Origin: Winogradskyella sp.
GTDB taxonomy: Bacteria > Bacteroidota > Bacteroidia > Flavobacteriales > Flavobacteriaceae
DNA length: 35,466 nucleotides
Assembly: GCF_025210595.1 (NCBI RefSeq)
Contig: NZ_JAOARH010000030.1
Coordinates: forward strand, 1-35,466
Direction: 5' to 3'
Below, piece by piece: positions 16,520 through 24,045 of this stretch; within the stretch, counting starts at the first letter, position 1, and the number at the start of each line of letters is the position of its first letter. The translations under genes and the position numbers were made by a program. The notes under the pieces are model-generated. The model was not told where the DNA came from. It ran no database searches and saw only the letters and a program-made list of their open reading frames with translations.

Positions 16520-16858
16520 TTACTCCCAATTTCGTTCCTCCTTATCCATAAACTCTTTAATCTTACGTTTTTCCCAATCTCTTCCAAAAAAGAAATCTGG
16601 ACCAAAAACACCTATGAAGTGAAAGAGCAAACCAATTCCCCAAAATGTAGCTGTAGCATAAGGACCAAAGCCATCAAAACCAGCATTTACACCAATTAGA
16701 ATGATTAAAAAAATATTAACCACAATATATACCGCAAAATGCCAGTAAAACCCTATTAAAGAATCTACTTTTTTCTTTGCTCTTAAATACGCTTCCTCTT
16801 TTCTAAAATCTGAAACCTCATCCTTATCATTATAAGGTTCTATATTATACTTTTCCAT
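16520..16858 (-). CDS. 2TM domain protein (second stand-alone copy)
   Basis: A 112-residue protein with a 2TM domain: EEAYLRAKKKVDSLIGFYWHF, two membrane helices (roughly 37-55 and 70-92, the second containing the typical WGIGLLFHFIGVF), and the terminal signature DWEKRKIKEFMDKEERNWE. Its N-terminus carries an extra acidic stretch of about 20 residues that the other copies lack. It lies 12 bases after the previous 2TM gene and 60 bases before the next, within the LytTR operon. The molecular role is unknown. Confidence 0.88.
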   Translation of the reverse strand: MEKYNIEPYNDKDEVSDFRKEEAYLRAKKKVDSLIGFYWHFAVYIVVNIFLIILIGVNAGFDGFGPYATATFWGIGLLFHFIGVFGPDFFFGRDWEKRKIKEFMDKEERNWE

Positions 16859-16870
16859 CTCTTTAATTTT

Positions 16871-17182
16871 TTATTTTGAATCGTTAGACAATTCTTTCTT
16901 CATATACTCTTCAATCTTGCGCTCCTCCCATTTTTGCCCATATTTAAATGACACAAAATGCAGTACTAAAAACACTCCCCAAACAGTCCAAGAACTTAAC
17001 ACATCTATGGTTAAAAACTCATCAACAAAACTGTCCCAACTATTAAAATCTCCCCAAACTTTCATTACAGTAAGCACTGTATTTACTAATAGGTATATAA
17101 TAAGGTGAGTGTAAAACCCTTTCTCTCTTTCGACCTTATTCTTGGCTCTGATATATTTTAAATTATTATCTTGATTTTTCAT
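16871..17182 (-). CDS. 2TM domain protein (first stand-alone copy)
   Basis: A 103-residue 2TM protein: LKYIRAKNKVEREKGFYTHL, two membrane helices (about 25-43 and 62-83) and the C-terminal signature KWEERKIEEYMKKE. The loop between the helices is longer and more acidic than in the other copies (GDFNSWDSFVDEFL). It lies 60 bases downstream of the histidine kinase and 12 bases upstream of the next 2TM gene. It is closest in its C-terminal motif to the 2TM domain fused to the kinase, consistent with duplication inside the operon. Confidence 0.88.
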   Translation of the reverse strand: MKNQDNNLKYIRAKNKVEREKGFYTHLIIYLLVNTVLTVMKVWGDFNSWDSFVDEFLTIDVLSSWTVWGVFLVLHFVSFKYGQKWEERKIEEYMKKELSNDSK

Positions 17183-17242
17183 CGCTTTAATATTTTAGTT
17201 CTAAATTCAGCTCTTCTCCTTTGGAAAGGTTGGAATTAGCTT

Positions 17243-18601
17243 TTAGTTCCATCTTCCTTTTTCATCTTCTTTACGCATGTACTCTTCAATTTTCTTTTTC
17301 TCCCAATTAGCTCCAAATGCTCCATTATCTACGTAAACTCTATAAGCCTGAAAAGCCAAACTTATTCCCCAACCAAATATTGGAAACCAAAACCATTGAA
17401 TGGTATGTTGCGAAAATTTATACCATATAAAAATTAAAAATGGTATTACAAATACATAAGATATTAAGCTGTAATAAAATGCCTTTAATTCATCGACACG
17501 CTTACGAGCTCTCATATAATCATCATTAAGATGTTCTTTTGATCGTTGTGTTGTTCTCATTATTGATACTTGTTTTGTGAGCATAGGAATTGCTACTGCA
17601 AAATCCTTCTCTCTTTGATTGATGTAAACTTTCCTTTCGGTAAGAAGCTGATAGCGTTGCTTAATATTATCTAAACCAACACCACTACTCTTCTTTACAA
17701 TTTGTTTAGGCTGAAGATTATTCATCACTACTAAGTGATTACCATCTTCGTATATTTTTATATGCAATGGTTTACTAGAAGTTACCATATTATGCTTAAC
17801 CGCATTTTCTAAAAGTAACTGTAGAGATAATGGCACTACTTTACTTTCTGGGTTTGAAGCCTTATCTGGAATTTCAAAAATAATACTGTCTTCAAATCGC
17901 ATTTTTATAAGCGACATGTAAGTTCTTGCAAATTTTAATTCCTCATCTACTGTAACTAGTTCTTTATTTTTCTGCTCTAAAACATAACGGTACACTTTAG
18001 ATAAAGCTGTTGTAAACTTTTGCGCACTGTCTGGATTTTCTTCTATTAAACTTGTTAAAACATTTAAACTATTAAAAAGAAAATGTGGATCTAACTGATT
18101 TTTTAAAGCATCAAACTTTGCGCTAGCTGTACCAGCAATTACCTTCTGTTCTTTTACTTTAGTTTTTTGTAATTCTCTGTAATAATATACAGCATGAAAA
18201 AACAATGAAATAACTAAAGTAATTAATAGCGCACTGATGTAAAATTGAGGTTGCTCAGAGTTAACAAATTCTGTCCAAGTTTCGCCTTCTAGCACAATTT
18301 CTATAAAGGCTCTTATAAAAAATATGGCTATTAATGTAATAATGACAGACCCAAAGAAACCTATAGCTAATTTATACTTTTTGTAACGGCCCCAAACCAC
18401 GACTTCATTCATATAATCAAAAAAGTAAGAGTTCACCAAACTTAATGGTATAGAGTAAATCATATAGTAAAAAAACGTACGATAGAACATGTCGTTAAAC
18501 TCTAAACCAGCACCTGAGAAAAAGCGTATAGACTGATCTACAATCATTATCGCGATTCCAACTAGAATACCATATACTATCGTTTTTATAAATCTCTTCA
18601 T
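17243..18601 (-). CDS. LytS-type sensor histidine kinase fused to a C-terminal 2TM domain
   Basis: A 452-residue membrane kinase. Four hydrophobic segments lie in residues 5-140 (about 8-22, 42-60, 78-100 and 122-140). A coiled linker precedes the His_kinase domain, whose LKNQLDPHFLFNSLNVLTSL contains the phospho-acceptor His173. The ATPase part has LLLENAVKHN (N-box) and GVGLDNIKQRY (G-box). After the kinase core, residues 360-452 form a full 2TM domain (YMRARKRVDELKAFYYSL, two helices, NWEKKKIEEYMRKE). The appended part, counted from Met348, is 105 residues long, the size of the separate 2TM proteins next door. It lies 27 bases downstream of the secreted TPR gene. It almost certainly signals to the LytTR regulator at the operon end. 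Confidence 0.94.
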   Translation of the reverse strand: MKRFIKTIVYGILVGIAIMIVDQSIRFFSGAGLEFNDMFYRTFFYYMIYSIPLSLVNSYFFDYMNEVVVWGRYKKYKLAIGFFGSVIITLIAIFFIRAFIEIVLEGETWTEFVNSEQPQFYISALLITLVISLFFHAVYYYRELQKTKVKEQKVIAGTASAKFDALKNQLDPHFLFNSLNVLTSLIEENPDSAQKFTTALSKVYRYVLEQKNKELVTVDEELKFARTYMSLIKMRFEDSIIFEIPDKASNPESKVVPLSLQLLLENAVKHNMVTSSKPLHIKIYEDGNHLVVMNNLQPKQIVKKSSGVGLDNIKQRYQLLTERKVYINQREKDFAVAIPMLTKQVSIMRTTQRSKEHLNDDYMRARKRVDELKAFYYSLISYVFVIPFLIFIWYKFSQHTIQWFWFPIFGWGISLAFQAYRVYVDNGAFGANWEKKKIEEYMRKEDEKGRWN

Positions 18602-18628
18602 GTTTTTTTACTTACTAATTAAATAGTT

Positions 18629-19252
18629 TTATTCTTTACACTCAGCTAATACTTGCTCAGCGCGTTCTTTTCCCCAATTAGGATGAAAATCACTCTCTGG
18701 TTTAAAGGTATCAAAAAGTTCAATTGAAGATTCAATTTCTTTACAGAATGGCGCAGTATCTTGTCCAAAATATTTTGCACTTCCCATTCCCCAATCTGCC
18801 TTACATAATGCTGCCCTTGGATTTGCAGGCTCTAACTCTGCAGCTTTTGCATAAAGCTCAGTAACTTTTGCGGCATACTTCATTCCGTAAGTAGCACCAT
18901 CAAAAGCAACCCAATTGGTATATACTTGAGCTTGCATAATTAAAATCTCTGCATTGTCTTCACTTTTACTCATAGCAATATCTATATGTCCTTGTGCTTT
19001 ATCTAATTGGGCTTTTAGAACTGTTTCATCTTTTTCACTCCAGCTTTTTAAACTATTCATCTGTGCAATGTAGTAATTAGGCAACCATTCATCCTCTTCG
19101 GCTTTTGCAATACGCTCAAACATATTTTCGGCCTCATCCCATTTATTAGTTTCCCATAACTCAAAGGCTTTAGCCATACCCTTTTCAAAATTTGTTTGCG
19201 CTTGTGCTGTTCCTGCAATCATTAACAAAGCGATGATTATTAAATTCTTCAT
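18629..19252 (-). CDS. Secreted TPR-like protein
   Basis: A 207-residue exported protein with signal peptide MKNLIIIALLMIAGTAQAQ (cleavage after AQA). Helical repeat segments resemble TPRs: FELWETNKWDEAENMFERIA, YYIAQMNSL, AEILIMQAQVYTNW and LYAKAAELEPANPRAALCKA. Three Cys in the C-terminal third may form a disulfide in the periplasm. It sits 2 bases from the DUF2141 gene and 27 bases before the kinase, so it is probably part of the signalling operon. Function is unknown; a role as ligand or periplasmic partner of the sensor is only a guess. Confidence 0.85.
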   Translation of the reverse strand: MKNLIIIALLMIAGTAQAQTNFEKGMAKAFELWETNKWDEAENMFERIAKAEEDEWLPNYYIAQMNSLKSWSEKDETVLKAQLDKAQGHIDIAMSKSEDNAEILIMQAQVYTNWVAFDGATYGMKYAAKVTELYAKAAELEPANPRAALCKADWGMGSAKYFGQDTAPFCKEIESSIELFDTFKPESDFHPNWGKERAEQVLAECKE

Positions 19253-19254
19253 AA

Positions 19255-19680
19255 TTAATTAAGTATTACGGTTATTGTTTTGTTAGTTTTTAATTCAAAT
19301 TTGGCATCATTCCATTTTGGAGGTCCCATAAAGCCTTTAGCATCATTAGAGCAGCCATAGCTTTCTTTAGGAATTCCTAAAAAGTTTCTATCTAGCTTTC
19401 CATTATTATTTTTATCATGATAAATAGAAACTGCATAAGTACCTTTAGGCAAATCTTCAAAAGTTACCGAGCAGCTATTATTCACAATCTTACTTTTAGT
19501 GCCTTTATAAGATTTTCTTAAAAATTTAGCTTCCTCATTATATACAGCAACAAACATTTTTCCATCATTACTATTGGCTTCTTCAACCTCTATAATTAAA
19601 TTATAAGACTCCTGTGCCTTTGAGCTGAAAGAGACTAAGCTTATAATTAAAACAACTGCTATTTTTATTAATGTACTCAT
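19255..19680 (-). CDS. DUF2141 domain secreted protein
   Basis: A 141-residue exported protein. The signal peptide is about residues 1-22, ending SSKAQ. It is followed by a beta-rich DUF2141 domain with the typical GKMFVAVYNEEAKFL, FEDLPKGTYAVSIYHDKNNN, GKLDRNFLGIPKESYGCSND and FELKTNKTITV. DUF2141 proteins have an Ig/transthyretin-like fold and no assigned activity; the DKNNNGKLD stretch could bind calcium. It is the first gene of the LytTR operon. The 193-base upstream region shared with the divergent serine hydrolase contains the direct-repeat operator candidate. Confidence 0.9.
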   Translation of the reverse strand: MSTLIKIAVVLIISLVSFSSKAQESYNLIIEVEEANSNDGKMFVAVYNEEAKFLRKSYKGTKSKIVNNSCSVTFEDLPKGTYAVSIYHDKNNNGKLDRNFLGIPKESYGCSNDAKGFMGPPKWNDAKFELKTNKTITVILN

Positions 19681-19712
19681 AATATTTTTGAACTAATTTT
19701 AAGATTACAAGA

Positions 19713-19742
19713 CAAATATCTGCCATATTCCAAAGTTTTTAA
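19713..19742 (-). promoter_or_regulatory. Candidate promoter of the LytTR operon
   Basis: On the minus strand GATATTTG (19713-19720) matches TAnnTTTG at seven of eight positions. TTA at 19740-19742, 19 bases away, stands in for the -33 TTG. Both elements are imperfect, as expected of an activator-dependent promoter. It lies 33 bases upstream of the DUF2141 start codon. Confidence 0.35.
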
Positions 19743-19754
19743 AACCCTTATTAC

Positions 19755-19785
19755 CGAATTGTAACTTTTTAATGACGAATTGTAA
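19755..19785. promoter_or_regulatory. Direct-repeat operator candidate for a LytTR regulator
   Basis: The decamer CGAATTGTAA occurs twice (19755-19764 and 19776-19785), start to start exactly 21 bases. Read on the minus strand the cores are ACAATTCGT and ACAATTCGG with a 12-base spacer. This is close to the ACAnTT-type repeats with 12-base spacers bound by AgrA and ComE. The pair lies 12 bases upstream of the candidate -33 element of the operon encoding the LytTR regulator, and also in the upstream region of the divergent serine hydrolase gene. Confidence 0.5.
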
Positions 19786-19873
19786 TTTTCTGAAATTCAT
19801 AGCAAAAAACAGTAACTTAGTAAGGTGTTTTACTACATATAAAACATCTAAACAATTTAAAACCAACAAAAAA

Positions 19874-21679
19874 ATGAAATTAAGATTCCTAAGTATTGCA
19901 CTCACCTTTTTTGTTTCCATATCATTTGCTCAAACCGACAAACGTCTTAAAGGCATAGAAAAACAATTCAATTCTGTATTAGAAAGCACAAAAGCAGCTG
20001 GCTTTGCTGTTGCCATAGTAGAAAACGACAAGGTCATTTATGCCAAAGGCTTTGGTTATGCAGATTATGAAAATAAAATTCCAGCAGATGCTAACACGCT
20101 TTTTGCAATTGGCTCATCTACTAAAGCCTTCACATCAGCATTACTAGGTATTCTAAGAGAAGATGAAAAACTATCGTTAGATGATAGTCCCTTAAAATAT
20201 GTTCCCGAATTAGAGTTTTATAATAATGACATGAATAATAACATCATTATTAAAGATCTAATGAGACACAGTACTGGTTTACCACGACATGATGGAGCTT
20301 GGTATTTCTTTCCTACGCACAACAAAGACACTTTGGTTGCTCGTATGCAATATCATGAGCCTTTTACAGGAGTACGCCAAAAATGGTATTACAACAACTT
20401 CGGGTTTTTATTACAAGGTGTAATTACTGAAAGAATAACAGGTAAAACATGGGAAGAGAATATAGAAAACCATTTTTTTAAACCTTTGGATATGAATCGT
20501 TCTAAAACTATGATTGATGGTATGAAAAATGGCACAAATACAGCCAAAGGTTATCGATTAGATGAAGATCGTAATATTATAAAGATGGACTATTACGATA
20601 TTGCAGGTATGTCTCCAGCCGGAAGCATTAACAGTAGTGTTAATGACATGACTAAATGGTTAATGACTTGGATTAACAAAGGTAAATACGGCGAAGAACA
20701 AATTATACCAGAAGCTTACGTAAAAGAAGCCATGAGTTCTCAAATGGTTGCAGCAGCAGGTTTCCCTAACGATGAATTACCTGGCGTACAATATGCTAAT
20801 TACGGTTATGGTTGGTTTTTACACTCCTACAAAGGGCATTACATGGTAGAACATGGTGGCAATATTGATGGATTTTCTGCAAGTGTAGCACTATATCCTA
20901 CAGATAATTTAGGCATTGTAGTCTTAGCTAACCAAAATGGCTCAGCCGTACCGCGCTTAATTAGAAATATTGCTGCAGACCATATGCTAAAAGTAGAAAA
21001 AACTAAATGGGCAGAAAAACACAAAGAAGATGTAGAAAAAGCTTTAAAAGCAAAAGAAGAAACAGAAGACACTAACGAAACAAGCAATATAAAAGGTACA
21101 AAACCATCGCATATAAAATTAGATTACACAGGTTCTTATGAACATAAAGGCTATGGCAAGTTTGATGTTGTTGTAGAAAATGACACGCTATATGCAGAAC
21201 TGGACAACAACCGTCAGTACTTACATCATTATCACTATGACACTTTTGAACTTATTGATATTAATAATGGTAAAATTGAGACATCAGAAATTGGTAACGC
21301 ATTAAAAGTCACCTTTACAACCAATATTGCTGGCGATATAGATTATATGAAAGCTAGTATTGAACCTATGACAGACGCAATTGCCTTTAAGCGCACTCCA
21401 AATACAATAGATGTAGATACAGAAACTTTAGAAAAATATGTTGGGCTTTACAGTTTAATGGGAACTGAAATAAAAGTATACATTAAAGATGAAAATGTTT
21501 TATATGCTTTTGTACCTGGACAACCAGAGTATGAGTTAGTAGCAACCGCTAAACATAAGTTTAATCTTAAAATCTTAGATGGTTATAAAGTAGAATTCTT
21601 AGAAACTGATGGTACTTTTAATGAGGTTAAATTTATACAACCTAATGGTACTTTTGTAGCGAAACGCAAAGAAGAATAA
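19874..21679 (+). CDS. Secreted serine hydrolase of the beta-lactamase (class C/S12) family
   Basis: A 601-residue exported enzyme of the serine beta-lactamase, D-aminopeptidase and esterase superfamily. The chosen ATG gives a clean signal peptide (MKLRFLSIALTFFVSISFAQ); an earlier ATG in the frame would add 34 unlikely residues. Catalytic motifs are SxxK (Ser81-Lys84 in IGSSTKAF), Y-x-N (Tyr173 in WYYNNFGF) and the HxG-like VEHGGNIDGF. A charged linker near residues 375-410 (KALKAKEETEDTNETSN) leads to a C-terminal beta-rich region of about 190 residues, as in Pab87-like and DUF3471-containing relatives. The substrate is unknown (peptide, ester or beta-lactam). It may share the LytTR-type operator with the divergent operon. 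Confidence 0.93.
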   Translation: MKLRFLSIALTFFVSISFAQTDKRLKGIEKQFNSVLESTKAAGFAVAIVENDKVIYAKGFGYADYENKIPADANTLFAIGSSTKAFTSALLGILREDEKLSLDDSPLKYVPELEFYNNDMNNNIIIKDLMRHSTGLPRHDGAWYFFPTHNKDTLVARMQYHEPFTGVRQKWYYNNFGFLLQGVITERITGKTWEENIENHFFKPLDMNRSKTMIDGMKNGTNTAKGYRLDEDRNIIKMDYYDIAGMSPAGSINSSVNDMTKWLMTWINKGKYGEEQIIPEAYVKEAMSSQMVAAAGFPNDELPGVQYANYGYGWFLHSYKGHYMVEHGGNIDGFSASVALYPTDNLGIVVLANQNGSAVPRLIRNIAADHMLKVEKTKWAEKHKEDVEKALKAKEETEDTNETSNIKGTKPSHIKLDYTGSYEHKGYGKFDVVVENDTLYAELDNNRQYLHHYHYDTFELIDINNGKIETSEIGNALKVTFTTNIAGDIDYMKASIEPMTDAIAFKRTPNTIDVDTETLEKYVGLYSLMGTEIKVYIKDENVLYAFVPGQPEYELVATAKHKFNLKILDGYKVEFLETDGTFNEVKFIQPNGTFVAKRKEE

Positions 21680-21702
21680 ATTAATTTTAAAACCAATAGC
21701 AT

Positions 21703-21736
21703 AAAAAAAGACCATCTTTTCAGATGGTCTTTTTTT
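21703..21736. terminator. Bidirectional Rho-independent terminator
   Basis: Stem GACCATCT / AGATGGTC with a 4-base TTTC loop, flanked by seven A on the left and seven T on the right, so it ends transcription from both sides. It lies between the convergent serine hydrolase and ndk genes. Confidence 0.92.
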
Positions 21737-21757
21737 ATTTTATAAAGAACTGTTTTC

Positions 21758-22177
21758 TTAGAACATCTCTCTACCAGAAAAGTGAAATGCACCTTCAATA
21801 GCAGCATTATCATCACTATCACTACCATGTACAGCATTTTCACCAATAGACGCTGCATATAATTTACGGATTGTACCTTCAGCAGCTTCTGCAGGATTTG
21901 TAGCACCTATCAACGTTCTAAAATCTTCAACAGCATTATCTTTTTCTAAAATTGCTGCAACAATAGGACCACGAGTCATATACTCTACTAATTCTGGGAA
22001 GAATGGACGCTCTTTATGAATTGCATAAAACTCTTCTGCGTCAGCTTTAGTCATTTGCGTTAACTTCATTGCTACGATTCTAAAACCTGAAGCTGTAATT
22101 TTTTCTAATATTGCGCCAATGTGTCCTTTTTCAACAGCATCTGGCTTTAACATTGTAAATGTTCTGTTAGTTGCCAT
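21758..22177 (-). CDS. ndk: Nucleoside diphosphate kinase
   Basis: Transfers the gamma phosphate from NTPs to NDPs through a phospho-His intermediate, balancing nucleotide pools in the cytoplasm. The 139-residue length is standard. It starts [18 protein letters not shown], with [45 protein letters not shown] and the active-site [14 protein letters not shown] (catalytic His). I chose the ATG at 22177; the open frame extends further upstream but the family begins here, and a consensus promoter lies 56 bases upstream of it. It is monocistronic, ending at a shared terminator. Confidence 0.97.
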   Translation of the reverse strand: MATNRTFTMLKPDAVEKGHIGAILEKITASGFRIVAMKLTQMTKADAEEFYAIHKERPFFPELVEYMTRGPIVAAILEKDNAVEDFRTLIGATNPAEAAEGTIRKLYAASIGENAVHGSDSDDNAAIEGAFHFSGREMF

Positions 22178-22232
22178 GTTTAATTTTTTAAATTGTTCGC
22201 CTTCGCAAAAAACGCTTCTGCGAATGAAGTTG

Positions 22233-22262
22233 CAAAAATAACGCATTTCTTTAATTTATCAA
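22233..22262 (-). promoter_or_regulatory. ndk promoter, exact Bacteroidota consensus
   Basis: On the minus strand TTG (22260-22262), exactly 19 bases, then TATTTTTG (22233-22240). This is a full match to the TTG-N19-TAnnTTTG promoter consensus of the Bacteroidota primary sigma factor. The predicted leader is about 50 bases. Confidence 0.75.
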
Positions 22263-22459
22263 GCGTAGCTTTTATTAAATTAATGTTAGCATAATACCGT
22301 TTTTTATGTCACCTTTTATCTAAATAAACTTGTAACAATAAGCTTTCCTATACCAAAGGTAATTTCCTAAACTTAATTAAAATCAGAAAAAGCAACAAAG
22401 TCTAATACAGAAAAATAAATAGAGTTTATAAAGCTATCTTAATTTCATATTAAATATAG

Positions 22460-22489
22460 TTTTCTAAAACTCTAAAAATTGTAAATTCG
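22460..22489 (+). promoter_or_regulatory. Candidate nrnA-gldI promoter
   Basis: TAAATTCG (22482-22489) matches TAnnTTTG at seven of eight positions, with TTT 19 bases upstream (22460-22462). It ends 6 bases before the nrnA ATG, implying a very short leader. Confidence 0.35.
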
Positions 22490-22495
22490 CTTCTT

Positions 22496-23515
22496 ATGAT
22501 TAAAACGCAGATTTCAGAAATAAAAAAGCTACTAAGCACACCAAAGGATGTTGTAATTGTACCACACAAAAATCCTGATGGTGATGCTATGGGCTCTACT
22601 TTAGGATTATATCACTATTTAACATCTTATAATCATAATGCTACTGTAATAGCACCAAATGATTATCCTGATTTTTTAAAATGGTTACCAGGTAATGATT
22701 CTGTTGTAATTTTTGAAAATCAACAAGAAAAAAGTGAAGCTTTAATTGAAAATGCAGATCTTATTTTCACTTTAGATTTTAATGCTTTTCATCGTTCGGG
22801 TGATATGGAAAAACCATTAGAAGCATCTTTAGCAACAAAGCTCATGATAGACCATCATCAGCAACCAGACAATTATGCTAAATACACTTATTCTGACACA
22901 AGTATGTCTTCGACTTGCGAAATGGTTTACAATTTCATAGAAATGCTTGGTGATTTAAATAAAATAGACAGTAAAATTGCAAGTTGTTTATATACTGGTA
23001 TTATGACAGATACTGGCTCGTTTCGTTTTCCGTCAACTACAAGTAGAACACATGAAGTTGTTGGCAACTTAATTGCTAAAGGAGCCAATAATTCTAACAT
23101 TCATAACAACGTATTTGACACGAACAATTATAGTCGTTTGCAACTATTAGGAAGAGCTTTACAAAACCTAAAAGTAATTCCTGAATTACGAACAGCGTAC
23201 ATTACTTTATCTCAAGAAGAGCTAGATGAATTTAACTTTAAAAAAGGAGATACTGAGGGTTTTGTTAATTATGGTTTATCTTTAAAAGGTGTCATTTTTG
23301 CTGCAATATTTATTGAAAACCAACAAGAAGGCATCATTAAAATTTCCTTACGTAGCAAAGGTTCATTTTCAGTAAATCAATTTTCTAGAGCACACTTTAA
23401 TGGTGGAGGGCATGATAATGCTGCTGGAGGACGATGCGAAGAAAGCTTACAAGCAACGATTGATAAATTTATTAGTATATTACCGCAATATAAAGATGAA
23501 TTGTCCCAAGAATGA
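22496..23515 (+). CDS. nrnA: DHH-family oligoribonuclease / pAp phosphatase (NrnA-like)
   Basis: A 339-residue DHH/DHHA1 phosphoesterase that degrades nano-RNAs and often 3'-phosphoadenosine 5'-phosphate in bacteria without Orn. The DHH domain has VVIVPHKNPDGDAMGSTLG (metal-binding His/Asp), FTLDFNAFHR, the DHH motif in MIDHHQQPDN and MTDTGSFRFPSTT. The C-terminal DHHA1 domain ends with the substrate-binding FNGGGHDNAAGGRC. All catalytic motifs look intact. It overlaps gldI by four bases (ATGA), so the gene feeds into the gliding-related operon, an arrangement common in flavobacteria. Confidence 0.94.
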   Translation: MIKTQISEIKKLLSTPKDVVIVPHKNPDGDAMGSTLGLYHYLTSYNHNATVIAPNDYPDFLKWLPGNDSVVIFENQQEKSEALIENADLIFTLDFNAFHRSGDMEKPLEASLATKLMIDHHQQPDNYAKYTYSDTSMSSTCEMVYNFIEMLGDLNKIDSKIASCLYTGIMTDTGSFRFPSTTSRTHEVVGNLIAKGANNSNIHNNVFDTNNYSRLQLLGRALQNLKVIPELRTAYITLSQEELDEFNFKKGDTEGFVNYGLSLKGVIFAAIFIENQQEGIIKISLRSKGSFSVNQFSRAHFNGGGHDNAAGGRCEESLQATIDKFISILPQYKDELSQE

Positions 23516-24045
23516 AGTATCTATTCTACATATTAATTATAGCACTAATTGTAACGAGCTGCAAGTCTCCAGAAGCTAGAATACCAGAAACTGTAAAATC
23601 TGGATCTTTCTTAAAAGAATCTGCTGAACGTAATAAAAAACTTAACGAAAAGGAGCAATTAATCATTCAAGAAATCATAAAAAGCAACCCTAGTGAGAAC
23701 TATATTGCTTCCGAAAGTGGTTTTTGGTACTATTACAATGTAAAAACCCAAAACGATACTATACAACCAAAATTTGGAGATATTGTAGATTTTCAATACA
23801 GCATTTCAGATATCAATGGTGAAGAAATTTATAAACAAAAACGCAAGACCTATGTAATGGATAAACAAGAATTATTCACAGGTCTTAGAGAAGGTTTAAA
23901 ATTAATGAAACCTGGCGATGATATTACCTTTATTTTCCCATCTCAAAAAGCCTATGGCTACTATGGAGATGATAACAAAATAGGAACAAATGTTCCGTTA
24001 ATTTGCAAAGTAAAATTAAACACTATAACTCAAGAACATGATTAA
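23512..24045 (+). CDS. gldI: Gliding motility lipoprotein GldI, FKBP-type peptidyl-prolyl isomerase
   Basis: A 177-residue lipoprotein with signal peptide and lipobox IVTSC (Cys17), and an FKBP domain at about 85-172. The domain shows FGDIVDFQYSISDINGEEIY, GLREGLKLMKPGDDITFIFP and AYGYYGDDNKIGTNVPLICK. In Flavobacterium GldI is needed for gliding, which depends on the T9SS; it presumably folds envelope components. The start overlaps nrnA by four bases and the end overlaps the next PPIase gene by eight, so the three genes form a tight operon. Confidence 0.92.
   Translation: MKYLFYILIIALIVTSCKSPEARIPETVKSGSFLKESAERNKKLNEKEQLIIQEIIKSNPSENYIASESGFWYYYNVKTQNDTIQPKFGDIVDFQYSISDINGEEIYKQKRKTYVMDKQELFTGLREGLKLMKPGDDITFIFPSQKAYGYYGDDNKIGTNVPLICKVKLNTITQEHD

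Larger units (their letters stand above)
22178..22495. other. 318-base divergent intergenic region between ndk and nrnA
   Basis: It contains the ndk leader (with a TTCGC/GCGAA hairpin at 22202-22224 followed by the start region), the ndk promoter, and close to nrnA a -7-like box. The middle, about 22265-22450, is AT-rich with no open frame, RNA gene or repeat that I can support. Confidence 0.6.

Noticed and set aside
20839-21087. 82-codon minus-strand open frame
   Set aside because: Shadow of the serine hydrolase gene in its charged linker region; low-complexity Ser/Phe sequence.
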